Positions 1-6,290 are shown, counted from the first letter of the stretch. The stretch: DNA of 6,290 nt from Cryomorphaceae bacterium (GCA_949511925.1 CATEYX010000048.1:1-6290), one strand, 5' to 3'. Notes: a model not told the origin generated them from the letters alone. Numbers and translations: made by a program.

Positions 1-663
1 GAAAAAGGATCAAATGCGGAAATTGGAGGATTGCAAAAAAAGGATATTATAAAAGCGGTTAACGGAATATCTTATTCTTATTTTGATGAATTTAAAGAAG
101 CGCTAAACACACATATTTCGGATACTATTGATGTAATGGTGGATAGAGGAGGAAAAGAAGTAGTACTGACTGTTTTAGTTTCTGATAAAGGAACTTTAGG
201 TTTTGCTCCCGCCAACCTTAGTATTGAACAATTAGAAAAAATAGAAACTTATGAGTTAGCCTCTGAAAAGTATGGATTCTTTGCCTCTTTTCCTGCAGGA
301 TACAAAAAAGCCATTAAAAAATTGGGGAGCTATATTTCTCAATTTAAAATGATTCTTTCTCCAAGCACTGGGGCATATAAAGGAATGGGAGGTTTTGGGG
401 CTATTGGCTCTATGTTTCCTGCAACTTGGAATTGGGAGATATTTTGGAACTTAACCGCTTTCCTTTCTTTAATGCTGGCTTTTATGAATATCTTACCTAT
501 ACCGGCTTTGGATGGCGGACACGTTGTTTTCTTATTATACGAAATTGTTGTTGGTAAGCCTGCTCCTGAAAAAGTTATGGAATATGCTCAAGCAGTAGGA
601 ATGATATTATTATTAAGCCTGTTAGTTTTTGCTAACGGAAACGATATACTAAAACTATTCTAA
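1..663 (+). CDS. rseP: RseP-type site-2 intramembrane zinc metalloprotease, C-terminal part (5' partial)
   Basis: The reading frame is open from base 1, so the gene starts outside the window; about 220 residues are seen. In this family the protease cuts substrates such as anti-sigma factors inside the inner membrane (regulated intramembrane proteolysis). The visible part opens in the end of a PDZ domain (GLQKKDIIKAVNG at residues 10-22, the usual 'G-L-x-x-x-D-x-I-x-x-x-N-G' signature). A linker with FGAIGSMF follows, then a membrane helix leading into NILPIPALDGGH (residues 163-174). This is the second S2P motif, in which the Asp of LDGG (codon 511-513) is the third zinc ligand. A last hydrophobic helix and the NGNDILKLF end are typical of Bacteroidota RseP. 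The HExxH motif and the first PDZ part would lie upstream and cannot be checked. The antiporter gene begins one base after the stop, which suggests an operon. Family assignment is firm; the exact substrate is unknown. Confidence 0.93.
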   Translation, partial: EKGSNAEIGGLQKKDIIKAVNGISYSYFDEFKEALNTHISDTIDVMVDRGGKEVVLTVLVSDKGTLGFAPANLSIEQLEKIETYELASEKYGFFASFPAGYKKAIKKLGSYISQFKMILSPSTGAYKGMGGFGAIGSMFPATWNWEIFWNLTAFLSLMLAFMNILPIPALDGGHVVFLLYEIVVGKPAPEKVMEYAQAVGMILLLSLLVFANGNDILKLF

Positions 664-664
664 A

Positions 665-1918
665 TTGTTTGAAGCGCTAAGTACATATCATTTAATTATT
701 ATATTTTCTATAACAATAATTATTTCTTATTTTTTCAATTTATACGCTAAAAAATCAGGTGTACCAGCCGTACTTTTACTTATCGGCTTAGGAATTAGCA
801 TCAACTATGCTTTGCGTTTTTCAGGAATAGCTAAGCCCGATTTGTTTCCTATTCTGGAGGTTTTAGGGGTAGTGGGATTAATTTTAATTGTACTAGAAGC
901 TGCTTTAGATTTACAGTTATTAAAAGAAAAAATTGGTTTAATAATAAAATCCTTTTTGGTGGCTTTAATCGGGCTGGGCGCGACTGCATATTTAGCTGCT
1001 TTATCTCTTAATTTTTTAATGGACGTTGAGTTGCTTAATGCACTACTTTATACAATTCCACTATCAATTTTAAGCTCCGCCATCATACTGCCAAGTATAG
1101 ATGATTTGGATGAAGACAAGCGAGAATTCATGATTTACGAAAGCACCTTTTCGGATATTATTGGGATAGTTGGTTTTTATAGTGTCCTAACTATGGTGGG
1201 CTCTAAAACAGGGGAGAGTGTGTATAGTGAAGTGTTTGGAAACTTAGCTTTAACAGTTGTCATCTCAGTTGTCATTTCCTATATTCTTATTTATGTATTT
1301 CAAAATATAAAGGGGCATGTGAAGCTTTTTTTACTGATTGCTATCTTGTTGCTATTATACGCAATTGGGAAAATGTTCCATTTATCTTCTCTTATTATCA
1401 TACTTATTTTTGGTATGATATTGAATAACTATAAAGTCTTTTTTAGAGGAGGGTTACTGAAATTATTGAATATAGAAAAAGTAGATGAGGTGTTAGATGA
1501 TATGAAAGTAATAACAGCCGAAACTGCTTTTGTGGTTAGGACTTTCTTCTTTATAATTTTCGGGTGGTCTGTTTATTTGGGATCATTATTAAGCTTTAAA
1601 GTAATCGGAATTGGATTGGTTATTTTAGCTATTATTTATGCAATAAGAGCAATTGTATTGTTCCTGTTTAATGGTAAGGATATTGTTACACAATTATTTT
1701 TAGCCCCAAGGGGATTGATTACAATACTTCTATTTTTTGCAATACCAGAAGAGTTAAGTATTGGTCCAGAATTTCAAGGTGTTTTATTGTTTGTTATTTT
1801 GATAAGTTGCCTTATTATGACTTGGTCAATGATTAGTAATAAAAACAAGCTAGCTAAAATTGGTGAATATGAAGAGGATGATTTACTAAAGGATGAAGAA
1901 AGTGAAGCCTCATTATAA
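665..1918 (+). CDS. Cation:proton antiporter, CPA1/NhaP-like (probable Na+/H+ exchanger)
   Basis: This is a 417-residue polytopic inner-membrane protein with about 11-13 hydrophobic segments from residue 8 to 390 and an acidic cytoplasmic tail (EYEEDDLLKDEESE, 401-414). Family-like features are the SGVPAVLLLIGLGI helix (31-44), a SILSSAIILPSI helix (134-145) followed by an acidic loop, IYESTFSDIIGIVGF (157-171) in the place of the CPA1 'GESLxNDGxAIV' core helix, FVVRTFFFIIFG (289-300), and the late FLAPRGLITI helix (345-354). E159, D164 and R349 are the likely ion-site and structural residues. The exact ion cannot be told from sequence; Na+ (or K+) for H+ exchange is inferred from the family. 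The start is TTG at 665: a stop at 650-652 closes the frame upstream, and the first internal Met is near residue 119, far inside the membrane domain. There is no clear Shine-Dalgarno sequence, so translation is probably coupled to rseP, whose stop lies one base away. Confidence 0.88.
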   Translation: MFEALSTYHLIIIFSITIIISYFFNLYAKKSGVPAVLLLIGLGISINYALRFSGIAKPDLFPILEVLGVVGLILIVLEAALDLQLLKEKIGLIIKSFLVALIGLGATAYLAALSLNFLMDVELLNALLYTIPLSILSSAIILPSIDDLDEDKREFMIYESTFSDIIGIVGFYSVLTMVGSKTGESVYSEVFGNLALTVVISVVISYILIYVFQNIKGHVKLFLLIAILLLLYAIGKMFHLSSLIIILIFGMILNNYKVFFRGGLLKLLNIEKVDEVLDDMKVITAETAFVVRTFFFIIFGWSVYLGSLLSFKVIGIGLVILAIIYAIRAIVLFLFNGKDIVTQLFLAPRGLITILLFFAIPEELSIGPEFQGVLLFVILISCLIMTWSMISNKNKLAKIGEYEEDDLLKDEESEASL

Positions 1919-2000
1919 ATAGTTTTTATAATACTGAATCTGTTTACGAGTGATGGAAAGAAACAGAACAACCCACTTTCAAATTCCAGTATACTACTAA

Positions 2001-2771
2001 ATGAATAAGAAATTCCTATTTAACTTTAAAACAGATATTTCTAATGTCGATATTACCTCAAATCTCAACAATCCTTTTAGTACATATATTCCAAAAATTA
2101 CAAAAATAGCCGCAAAAGAATTTCAAGAATTCATTACCCTAGAATCTAAAGAGTGGAATTATGATTTCAAGACTCAAAGAGGAAAGATGTTTGGAATTCT
2201 AGTAGTTAAAAAACAAGACAATACTTATTGTTATTTAGGAACAGTCTCAGGTAAATTACCTAAAAATGCAATTTGTGAAAAACTCATTCCTTCTGTTTTT
2301 AATGCCTCTGTTGGTGATTTTTTCATTAATAAAGGTATGACAGAGTTGAGTGAGATTGGGAATCAAATTAAAAAAGCAAATCATCCTTCTGAAATTATTT
2401 CTCTAAAAGAAAAAAGAAAACAAAAATCGGTTTCCTTACAAAAACAACTTTTTGAGAATTATTATTTTCTTAATCTTTCAGGAAAACAAAAAAATATATT
2501 GGAAATATTTAAATATTCATCTCATGGAAATCCTCCAGCAGCAAGCGGTGAGTGTGCTGCTCCTAAACTATTACAATACGCTATTAAACATCAATTAAAA
2601 CCAATTGCTTTAACTGAGTTTTGGTGGGGAGGTTCTAATGAGAATAAAGAAAAAATACACAGAGCCTACTACCCAGCCTGCAAAAATAGATGCCGACCAA
2701 TTTTAGAATATATGCTAGAAGATACTGAATTATATAATAAAAAGGAGGTAGAAACTAAAGCTAAGGAATAA
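2001..2771 (+). CDS. Stand-alone protein resembling the N-terminal accessory region of RluA-family pseudouridine synthases, without catalytic domain
   Basis: The 256 residues match, from memory, the N-terminal non-catalytic region of the large (about 550 aa) RluA-family pseudouridine synthases found in gammaproteobacteria and Bacteroidota. Matching stretches are GKMFGILVV (61-69), the SGKLP turn (83-87), QKQLFENYYFLN (147-158), HGNPPAASGECAAPKLLQYA (175-194), KPIALTEFWWG (200-210) and YYPACKNRCRPILEYML (223-239). A Lys/Arg/Gln-rich stretch at 136-150 may be helical. C185, C227 and C231 fall in the best conserved motifs and could bind a metal or lie in an RNA-contact fold; this is inference. 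In the long relatives the next segment starts the synthase domain ('YEDxxLxxxNKPxG', then the catalytic Asp in 'RLDxxTSG'). Here a short charged tail (KKEVETKAKE) and a stop replace it, and no synthase remnant follows in the 71 bp before the next gene. No signal peptide or membrane segment is seen, so it is likely cytoplasmic. The ATG at 2001 is the natural start. Function unknown; an rRNA/tRNA-related role is only a guess. Confidence 0.75.
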   Translation: MNKKFLFNFKTDISNVDITSNLNNPFSTYIPKITKIAAKEFQEFITLESKEWNYDFKTQRGKMFGILVVKKQDNTYCYLGTVSGKLPKNAICEKLIPSVFNASVGDFFINKGMTELSEIGNQIKKANHPSEIISLKEKRKQKSVSLQKQLFENYYFLNLSGKQKNILEIFKYSSHGNPPAASGECAAPKLLQYAIKHQLKPIALTEFWWGGSNENKEKIHRAYYPACKNRCRPILEYMLEDTELYNKKEVETKAKE

Positions 2772-2806
2772 CAAGGCAATATGAAATCATACCTCATCTT
2801 TTTTCA

Positions 2807-2814
2807 TAATTTTG
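2807..2814 (+). promoter_or_regulatory. Candidate Bacteroidota -7 promoter element (TAATTTTG) for the aldehyde dehydrogenase gene
   Basis: The octamer TAATTTTG fits the TAnnTTTG -7 consensus of the Bacteroidota primary sigma factor. Transcription would start near 2820, giving a leader of about 20 bases before the ATG at 2843. No good TTG/TTTG -33 box is seen at the usual distance, and the region is AT-rich, so a chance match is possible. Confidence 0.4.
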
Positions 2815-2842
2815 CAATCTCATTTTATAAAAATAAATTACA

Positions 2843-4375
2843 ATGATTGATATTAAAAAAACATTAGAAGTATTAGGAGTAAAAGCAACTAACAATGGTA
2901 CTTCAACCGGTTCGGTTTCTTTTGGTGGTGGAGCTAAAATTGAATCTTACTCTCCAGTTGATGGAAGCTTAATTGGAACAGTAACTTCAACAACTCCTGA
3001 GGAGTATGAAAAAGTAATGCAAACCGCAACGGCTGCATTTAAGGAATGGAGATTAAAACCTGCTCCGCTTAGAGGTGAGATTGTTCGCCAATATGGAGAG
3101 AAATTAAGAGCATATAAACAAGAATTAGGGGAACTCGTTTCTTACGAAATGGGCAAATCCTTACAAGAAGGTTTTGGTGAAGTTCAGGAAATGATTGATA
3201 TCTGTGATTTTGCTGTTGGGCTTTCTCGTCAATTACACGGGTTAACTATGCACTCTGAGCGTCCAGGACACAGAATGTACGAACAGTATCATCCACTTGG
3301 AGTGGTTGGTATTATTTCTGCCTTTAATTTCCCGGTTGCTGTTTGGAACTGGAATACTGCTTTGGCTTGGATTTCAGGTGATACGTGTGTTTGGAAAGCA
3401 TCAGAAAAATCTCCATTATGTGGAATTGCTTGTCAAAACATTTGGAATGAAGTAGCAAAAGAAAATAATTTACCAGAAGGAATTTCTTGTATCATAAATG
3501 GTGATTATAAAGTAGGGGAAATGATGACAACTGATGATAGATTACCTTTAATTTCTGCTACTGGCTCAACAAGAATGGGGCGTATCGTTGGAACCACAGT
3601 TGCTGAGCGATTCGGAAAATCTTTATTAGAATTAGGAGGAAATAATGCAATAATAATTACTCCAAATGCTGATTTAGAAATTACAATTATTGGCGCATTA
3701 TTTGGTGCCGTAGGTACTTGTGGGCAAAGATGCACTACTACAAGAAGACTAATTATTCACGAGTCAGTTTATGATCAGGTGAAAGATAAATTAGCAAAAG
3801 CATATACTCAAATAGTTATTGGAAATCCTTTAGATGAGAGCAATCATGTTGGTCCGTTAATTGATAAAGATGCCGTAAACATGTATTTAAGTGCTATTGA
3901 AAAAGCAAAAGAAGAAGGGGGTAATGTATTGGTTGAAGGTGGTGTGTTAGAAGGAAAGGGTTATGAAAGCGGATGTTATGTAAGGCCGGTAATTATTGAA
4001 GCTGAAAACCACTTCCAAATTGTACAAGATGAAACTTTTGCACCAATCTTATACATCATGAAATATACTGAGTTAGAAGATGCTATTGAAATGCAAAATG
4101 GAGTGAAGCAAGGATTGTCGTCTGCTATTATGACAACTGACTTGCGTGAGGCTGAAAAATTCCTTTCTACTGCTGGTAGTGATTGTGGTATTTCAAATGT
4201 AAATATTGGTACTTCAGGAGCTGAAATTGGGGGTGCTTTTGGTGGTGAAAAAGAAACAGGAGGAGGAAGAGAGAGTGGTTCTGATGCTTGGAAAATTTAC
4301 ATGAGAAGACAAACAACTACAATTAATTATACTGCCGAGTTACCTTTAGCGCAAGGTATTAAGTTTGATTTATAA
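2843..4375 (+). CDS. amaB: ALDH7/antiquitin-family aldehyde dehydrogenase, probable L-aminoadipate-semialdehyde (piperideine-6-carboxylate) dehydrogenase
   Basis: The 510-residue cytoplasmic enzyme spans a complete NAD-dependent aldehyde dehydrogenase. The visible core residues are FNFP with oxyanion Asn162, WKAS with cofactor-binding Lys185, SATGST (238-243) at the Rossmann turn, LLELGG with general base Glu263, GTCGQRC with nucleophile Cys297, and DETFAP with Glu397. The family is ALDH7: the VQEMIDICDFAVGLSRQ helix (114-130), QRCTTTRRL (295-303), GGAFGGEKETGGGRESGSD (463-481) and SDAWKIYMRR (480-489) are antiquitin hallmarks. Glu116 and Arg296 match human ALDH7A1 Glu121 and Arg301, which recognise the aminoadipate semialdehyde carboxylate and amine. 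The expected reaction is oxidation of alpha-aminoadipate semialdehyde to alpha-aminoadipate in lysine degradation, though no other lysine catabolic gene is in view. The Cys293 four residues before the nucleophile is Ala in the human enzyme. The ATG start gives the usual N-terminal length. A candidate -7 element lies upstream and a hairpin terminator follows the stop. Confidence 0.92.
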   Translation: MIDIKKTLEVLGVKATNNGTSTGSVSFGGGAKIESYSPVDGSLIGTVTSTTPEEYEKVMQTATAAFKEWRLKPAPLRGEIVRQYGEKLRAYKQELGELVSYEMGKSLQEGFGEVQEMIDICDFAVGLSRQLHGLTMHSERPGHRMYEQYHPLGVVGIISAFNFPVAVWNWNTALAWISGDTCVWKASEKSPLCGIACQNIWNEVAKENNLPEGISCIINGDYKVGEMMTTDDRLPLISATGSTRMGRIVGTTVAERFGKSLLELGGNNAIIITPNADLEITIIGALFGAVGTCGQRCTTTRRLIIHESVYDQVKDKLAKAYTQIVIGNPLDESNHVGPLIDKDAVNMYLSAIEKAKEEGGNVLVEGGVLEGKGYESGCYVRPVIIEAENHFQIVQDETFAPILYIMKYTELEDAIEMQNGVKQGLSSAIMTTDLREAEKFLSTAGSDCGISNVNIGTSGAEIGGAFGGEKETGGGRESGSDAWKIYMRRQTTTINYTAELPLAQGIKFDL

Positions 4376-4445
4376 AAATTATACTAAAATATAGTCAGTA
4401 TTTATATTACTAAAGATAGCTAGTAAAATATAGAATGATAAAATA

Positions 4446-4473
4446 AAAACCCCGCTCTTTAAAGCGGGGTTTT
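4446..4473. terminator. Bidirectional intrinsic terminator between convergent genes
   Basis: An 11-bp perfect stem (AAAACCCCGCT paired with AGCGGGGTTTT) closes a six-base loop (CTTTAA). On the + strand it runs into a T-rich tail (4470-4479, broken by one C); on the - strand the A-run before the stem (4445-4449) gives the T-tract. It lies 71 bases after the aldehyde dehydrogenase stop and 25 bases from the stop of the pirin gene, so it can end both convergent transcripts. Its GC-rich stem stands out in the otherwise AT-rich 122-bp gap, in which I see nothing else. Confidence 0.93.
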
Positions 4474-4497
4474 CTTTTTAATAATTATTTTCTTTTT

Positions 4498-5220
4498 TTA
4501 AATACTATATGTAGGGTAGGATACTTTTTCTGGTGATATAATACAAAATAATTTTGTTTCTTCATTTGAGCTAATCACTAATTCTTGCTCATTCTTAATT
4601 TTAATAAAATCATCCTTTTCTATATTATTGTTATTGATAGTTGGATTTCCCAACAAAACATAAATGGAATAATAGTTTCCTTTATCTAGTTTCATGGTAA
4701 ATTTTTCTTTTACGTTTAGCTCAAACATTTCAATCCCTTCTGTTTCTACTTTTAAAGGAGATCCTTCTCCTATTAATACTTTCTTATTTCCTACAGTAAG
4801 AAACTCTTCTTTAGAATAGTCTTTGTATGTAGGCGAACGGTAAAACGTTTTTTCAAGATTAGGATCTAGCCATATTTGAAAAATAGCAGCATCTTTATTT
4901 ATTGCTTCTGAGTGTGAAATTCCTGATCCTGATTGTATTATTTGAATATCTCCTTTTTTCAAATCAATCCATTTATCTATTAAAGAGTCATAGTGTTTTA
5001 TGCTGCCCTTAAGTACCACCGAGATTATCTCAAATCCTTTATGAGGATGCAAGCCTATTACACTGTCTACATTAGCCTCAGCGTATGCCCAGTAAAATAA
5101 GTTTGAATAGGGTTTTAGTTTCCCCCCTTCATTAGGAAAGCCTATGGGTTTGTTTTCTATAATCTCTCCTCTATTAAACTCGCCATAAGCTTGTTCTTTC
5201 TTTTTTACAATTTCTATCAT
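4498..5220 (-). CDS. Pirin family protein (cupin, possible quercetin 2,3-dioxygenase-like)
   Basis: This 240-residue protein is a bicupin of the pirin family, close in length to bacterial YhhW (about 231 aa) and shorter than human pirin (290 aa). The N-terminal cupin carries the four metal ligands: His58 and His60 in GLHPHKGFE (56-64), and His103 and Glu105 in SGSGISHSE (97-105). These correspond to His56, His58, His101 and Glu103 of human pirin, which hold Fe or another divalent metal. KGDIQIIQSG (89-98) is the typical strand before the second ligand pair. The C-terminal cupin (about 145-232) lacks such ligands, as is usual. Some bacterial members cleave flavonols such as quercetin in vitro and others bind metabolic enzymes, so the physiological substrate cannot be read from sequence. 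No signal peptide is seen. The gene is convergent with the aldehyde dehydrogenase and divergent from the hydrolase gene. The ATG at 5220 is well supported because the frame begins with the usual pirin N-terminal strand. Confidence 0.9.
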   Translation of the reverse strand: MIEIVKKKEQAYGEFNRGEIIENKPIGFPNEGGKLKPYSNLFYWAYAEANVDSVIGLHPHKGFEIISVVLKGSIKHYDSLIDKWIDLKKGDIQIIQSGSGISHSEAINKDAAIFQIWLDPNLEKTFYRSPTYKDYSKEEFLTVGNKKVLIGEGSPLKVETEGIEMFELNVKEKFTMKLDKGNYYSIYVLLGNPTINNNNIEKDDFIKIKNEQELVISSNEETKLFCIISPEKVSYPTYSI

Positions 5221-5242
5221 ACTTAGTAATATTTCTAATTTT

Positions 5243-5250
5243 CAAAAATA
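5243..5250 (-). promoter_or_regulatory. Candidate -7 promoter element (TATTTTTG) for the pirin gene
   Basis: Read on the - strand, the octamer fits TAnnTTTG, 22 bases before the pirin ATG, which would leave a leader of roughly 15-18 bases. No clear TTG -33 box is seen in the very AT-rich stretch upstream, so a chance match cannot be excluded. Confidence 0.4.
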
Positions 5251-5284
5251 ATAATTATATTATATTTATTTTAATTGTTTTTTT

Positions 5285-5292
5285 TAATTTTG
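5285..5292 (+). promoter_or_regulatory. Candidate -7 promoter element (TAATTTTG) directly before the hydrolase ATG
   Basis: The octamer fits TAnnTTTG and ends four bases before the ATG at 5297. Taken literally, transcription would begin at or near the ATG and make a (nearly) leaderless mRNA. No convincing -33 box lies 17-23 bases upstream. The alternative is that the match is fortuitous and the promoter lies further into the 76-bp divergent gap or the pirin gene. Confidence 0.3.
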
Positions 5293-5296
5293 GAAG

Positions 5297-6290
5297 ATGA
5301 TTATTTATAGAAAACTTATTTTTAACCTCTTAATAATAATTCCTTTTTTTTCTTTTTGTCAAACTAATTCAGACTGCAGCGATGTAACTATATCATCAGC
5401 AACAGTTAATGGTAATTATACTGTAAATTCTTATTTAGAAAGTGATGGGGTTAGGGATGGTGATGATTATTATGGTTCAACCGTTTATTATCCTCAAAAC
5501 ACAGCTGGTTTATTGCCTAGTATTGTAATTATTCCGGGTTATCTTAACCCAGAGTTAAGCATTCAAGCTTGGGGATCGTTTTTAGCTTCTCATGGTATTG
5601 TGTGTATGACTATTGGCACTAATAGTATTTTCGATGAAGTGATGGATAGAAAAAAAGCCCTTCAAGACGCTTTAATTAGCTTGAAAGCCGAACAAATTAG
5701 GGTTAACTCTCCTTTGTTTAATAATTTGGATACTAACCTTATTGCTCTTGGTGGCTGGTCAATGGGTGGGGGTGGCGCTCAATTAGTTGCAGTCGAAGAT
5801 CCTAGTATAAAAGCAATACTTGCTTTCTGTCCTTGGATTGACCCAACAGATGTTTCTCCTGCTTTATTAAATCACAGCACTCCAATTCTTATTTTTAGTG
5901 GACAAATTGATGTTGTGGCTCCGCCAGTAACTCATGCTGACATACACTATAACTACACTCCTAGCTCTACAAACAAACTTAAATATGAAGTATTTGGGGG
6001 TGGACATACAATTGCAAATACTCCTTTAGGGGGATTAGGTGAGGTTGGAAGGATGGGTCTTTCTTGGTTAAAAAAATACCTTGTTAATGACTCCTGCTAT
6101 TGCCCTTTATTATTAGATATACCAACCACAGCATCTGACTACCAAACTAACATAAACTGCTCCAACCCTAGTAGTACTTTTGATTATAAAAATGATTTAA
6201 TTATTTATCCTAATCCCGCAAATAGTACAATTACCTTGCAAGGAGTGTTAAATAAAAATAATCTTTATAGAATCTTAAGTGCAGATGGTA
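5297..6290 (+). CDS. Secreted polyester-hydrolase/cutinase-like alpha/beta-hydrolase with T9SS sorting tail (3' partial)
   Basis: The frame stays open to the right edge (331 codons seen). Residues 1-21 form a Sec signal peptide: a Lys/Arg-containing start, a hydrophobic core, and SFCQ, with cleavage likely before Gln22. Residues about 30-265 are an alpha/beta-hydrolase that follows the bacterial polyester hydrolase (PETase, Thermobifida cutinase) pattern: IIPGY (78-82, oxyanion-side Tyr82), LASHGIV (96-102), the nucleophile elbow GWSMGGGG with Ser155 and oxyanion Met156, CPW (Trp180), LIFSGQIDVVAP with acid Asp205, GGGHTIAN with His237, then SWLKKYLVNDS. The active-site disulfide of Ideonella PETase is absent (Gly202 and Ile239 at those places); C267 or C269 could pair with C288, like the C-terminal disulfide of cutinases. 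From about residue 301, LIIYPNPANSTITL and NLYRILSADG are the start of a type A T9SS sorting domain, implying export across the outer membrane. Likely an ester or polyester hydrolase; substrate unproven. It is transcribed divergently from the pirin gene. Confidence 0.9.
   Translation, partial: MIIYRKLIFNLLIIIPFFSFCQTNSDCSDVTISSATVNGNYTVNSYLESDGVRDGDDYYGSTVYYPQNTAGLLPSIVIIPGYLNPELSIQAWGSFLASHGIVCMTIGTNSIFDEVMDRKKALQDALISLKAEQIRVNSPLFNNLDTNLIALGGWSMGGGGAQLVAVEDPSIKAILAFCPWIDPTDVSPALLNHSTPILIFSGQIDVVAPPVTHADIHYNYTPSSTNKLKYEVFGGGHTIANTPLGGLGEVGRMGLSWLKKYLVNDSCYCPLLLDIPTTASDYQTNINCSNPSSTFDYKNDLIIYPNPANSTITLQGVLNKNNLYRILSADG

Noticed and set aside
1774..1971. Open frame of 65 codons on the - strand overlapping the antiporter 3' end
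   Set aside because: It lies mostly antisense to a well-supported gene, is low-complexity (Ser runs from the acidic tail codons) and matches no family.
1919..2000. Terminator after the antiporter gene
   Set aside because: The only inverted repeat here has a 15-base loop, a weak AT-rich stem and no following T-run.
2001..2771. Pseudogene call for the RluA-type accessory protein (frameshifted or truncated synthase)
   Set aside because: The frame is intact with conserved motifs, and neither the 71 bases downstream nor another frame shows synthase motifs, so a recent frameshift is excluded. An old deletion of the catalytic domain remains possible.
3505..3735. Open frame of 76 codons on the - strand inside the aldehyde dehydrogenase gene
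   Set aside because: It is wholly antisense to a confidently identified gene and has no recognisable domain.
5297..5365. Lipoprotein signal (Cys21 in SFCQ) for the hydrolase
   Set aside because: The residue before the Cys is Phe, not Gly/Ala/Ser, so the lipobox is poor, and the C-terminal T9SS tail fits a soluble or surface-attached T9SS cargo cleaved by signal peptidase I.
1..6290. Mobile element, CRISPR array, tRNA/rRNA or defence system
   Set aside because: No transposase, integrase, repeat-spacer pattern, terminal inverted repeats or structured RNA was seen; nearly all of the window is taken up by six genes.

Overview
This low-GC window looks like chromosomal DNA from a Bacteroidota bacterium, most likely of the flavobacterial type. 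The evidence is an AT-rich base composition, few Shine-Dalgarno-like sites, TAnnTTTG promoter -7 elements, and a secreted protein with a signal peptide and the start of a type IX secretion (T9SS) sorting tail. I see no mobile element, CRISPR array, tRNA or rRNA.

Layout. (1) 1-663 (+) is the C-terminal half of a site-2 intramembrane metalloprotease of the RseP type, cut by the left edge. (2) 665-1918 (+) is a cation:proton antiporter of the CPA1/NhaP kind. It starts at TTG one base after the rseP stop, so the two are probably co-transcribed and translationally coupled. (3) 2001-2771 (+) is a 256-residue protein that resembles the N-terminal accessory region of large RluA-family pseudouridine synthases, but it ends where the catalytic domain would begin. 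(4) 2843-4375 (+) is an ALDH7/antiquitin-family aldehyde dehydrogenase with all expected active-site residues, probably acting in lysine breakdown. (5) A strong bidirectional terminator hairpin at 4446-4473 separates it from a convergent pirin-family protein at 4498-5220 (-). (6) 5297-6290 (+, open at the right edge) is an alpha/beta-hydrolase of the polyester-hydrolase/cutinase family. It has a GWSMGGG nucleophile elbow, an Asp and His at the expected triad positions, a Sec signal peptide and the beginning of a T9SS C-terminal domain.

The first two genes belong to the cell envelope (stress proteolysis and ion homeostasis). The middle genes look like independent housekeeping or catabolic functions. 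The last gene codes for an exported enzyme that is expected to work at the cell surface or outside the cell on ester or polyester substrates; it is the most interesting item. The second is the catalytic-domain-less RluA-type accessory protein. No intergenic gap exceeds 300 bases (82, 71, 122 and 76 bp); they hold the terminator and three candidate promoter -7 elements.
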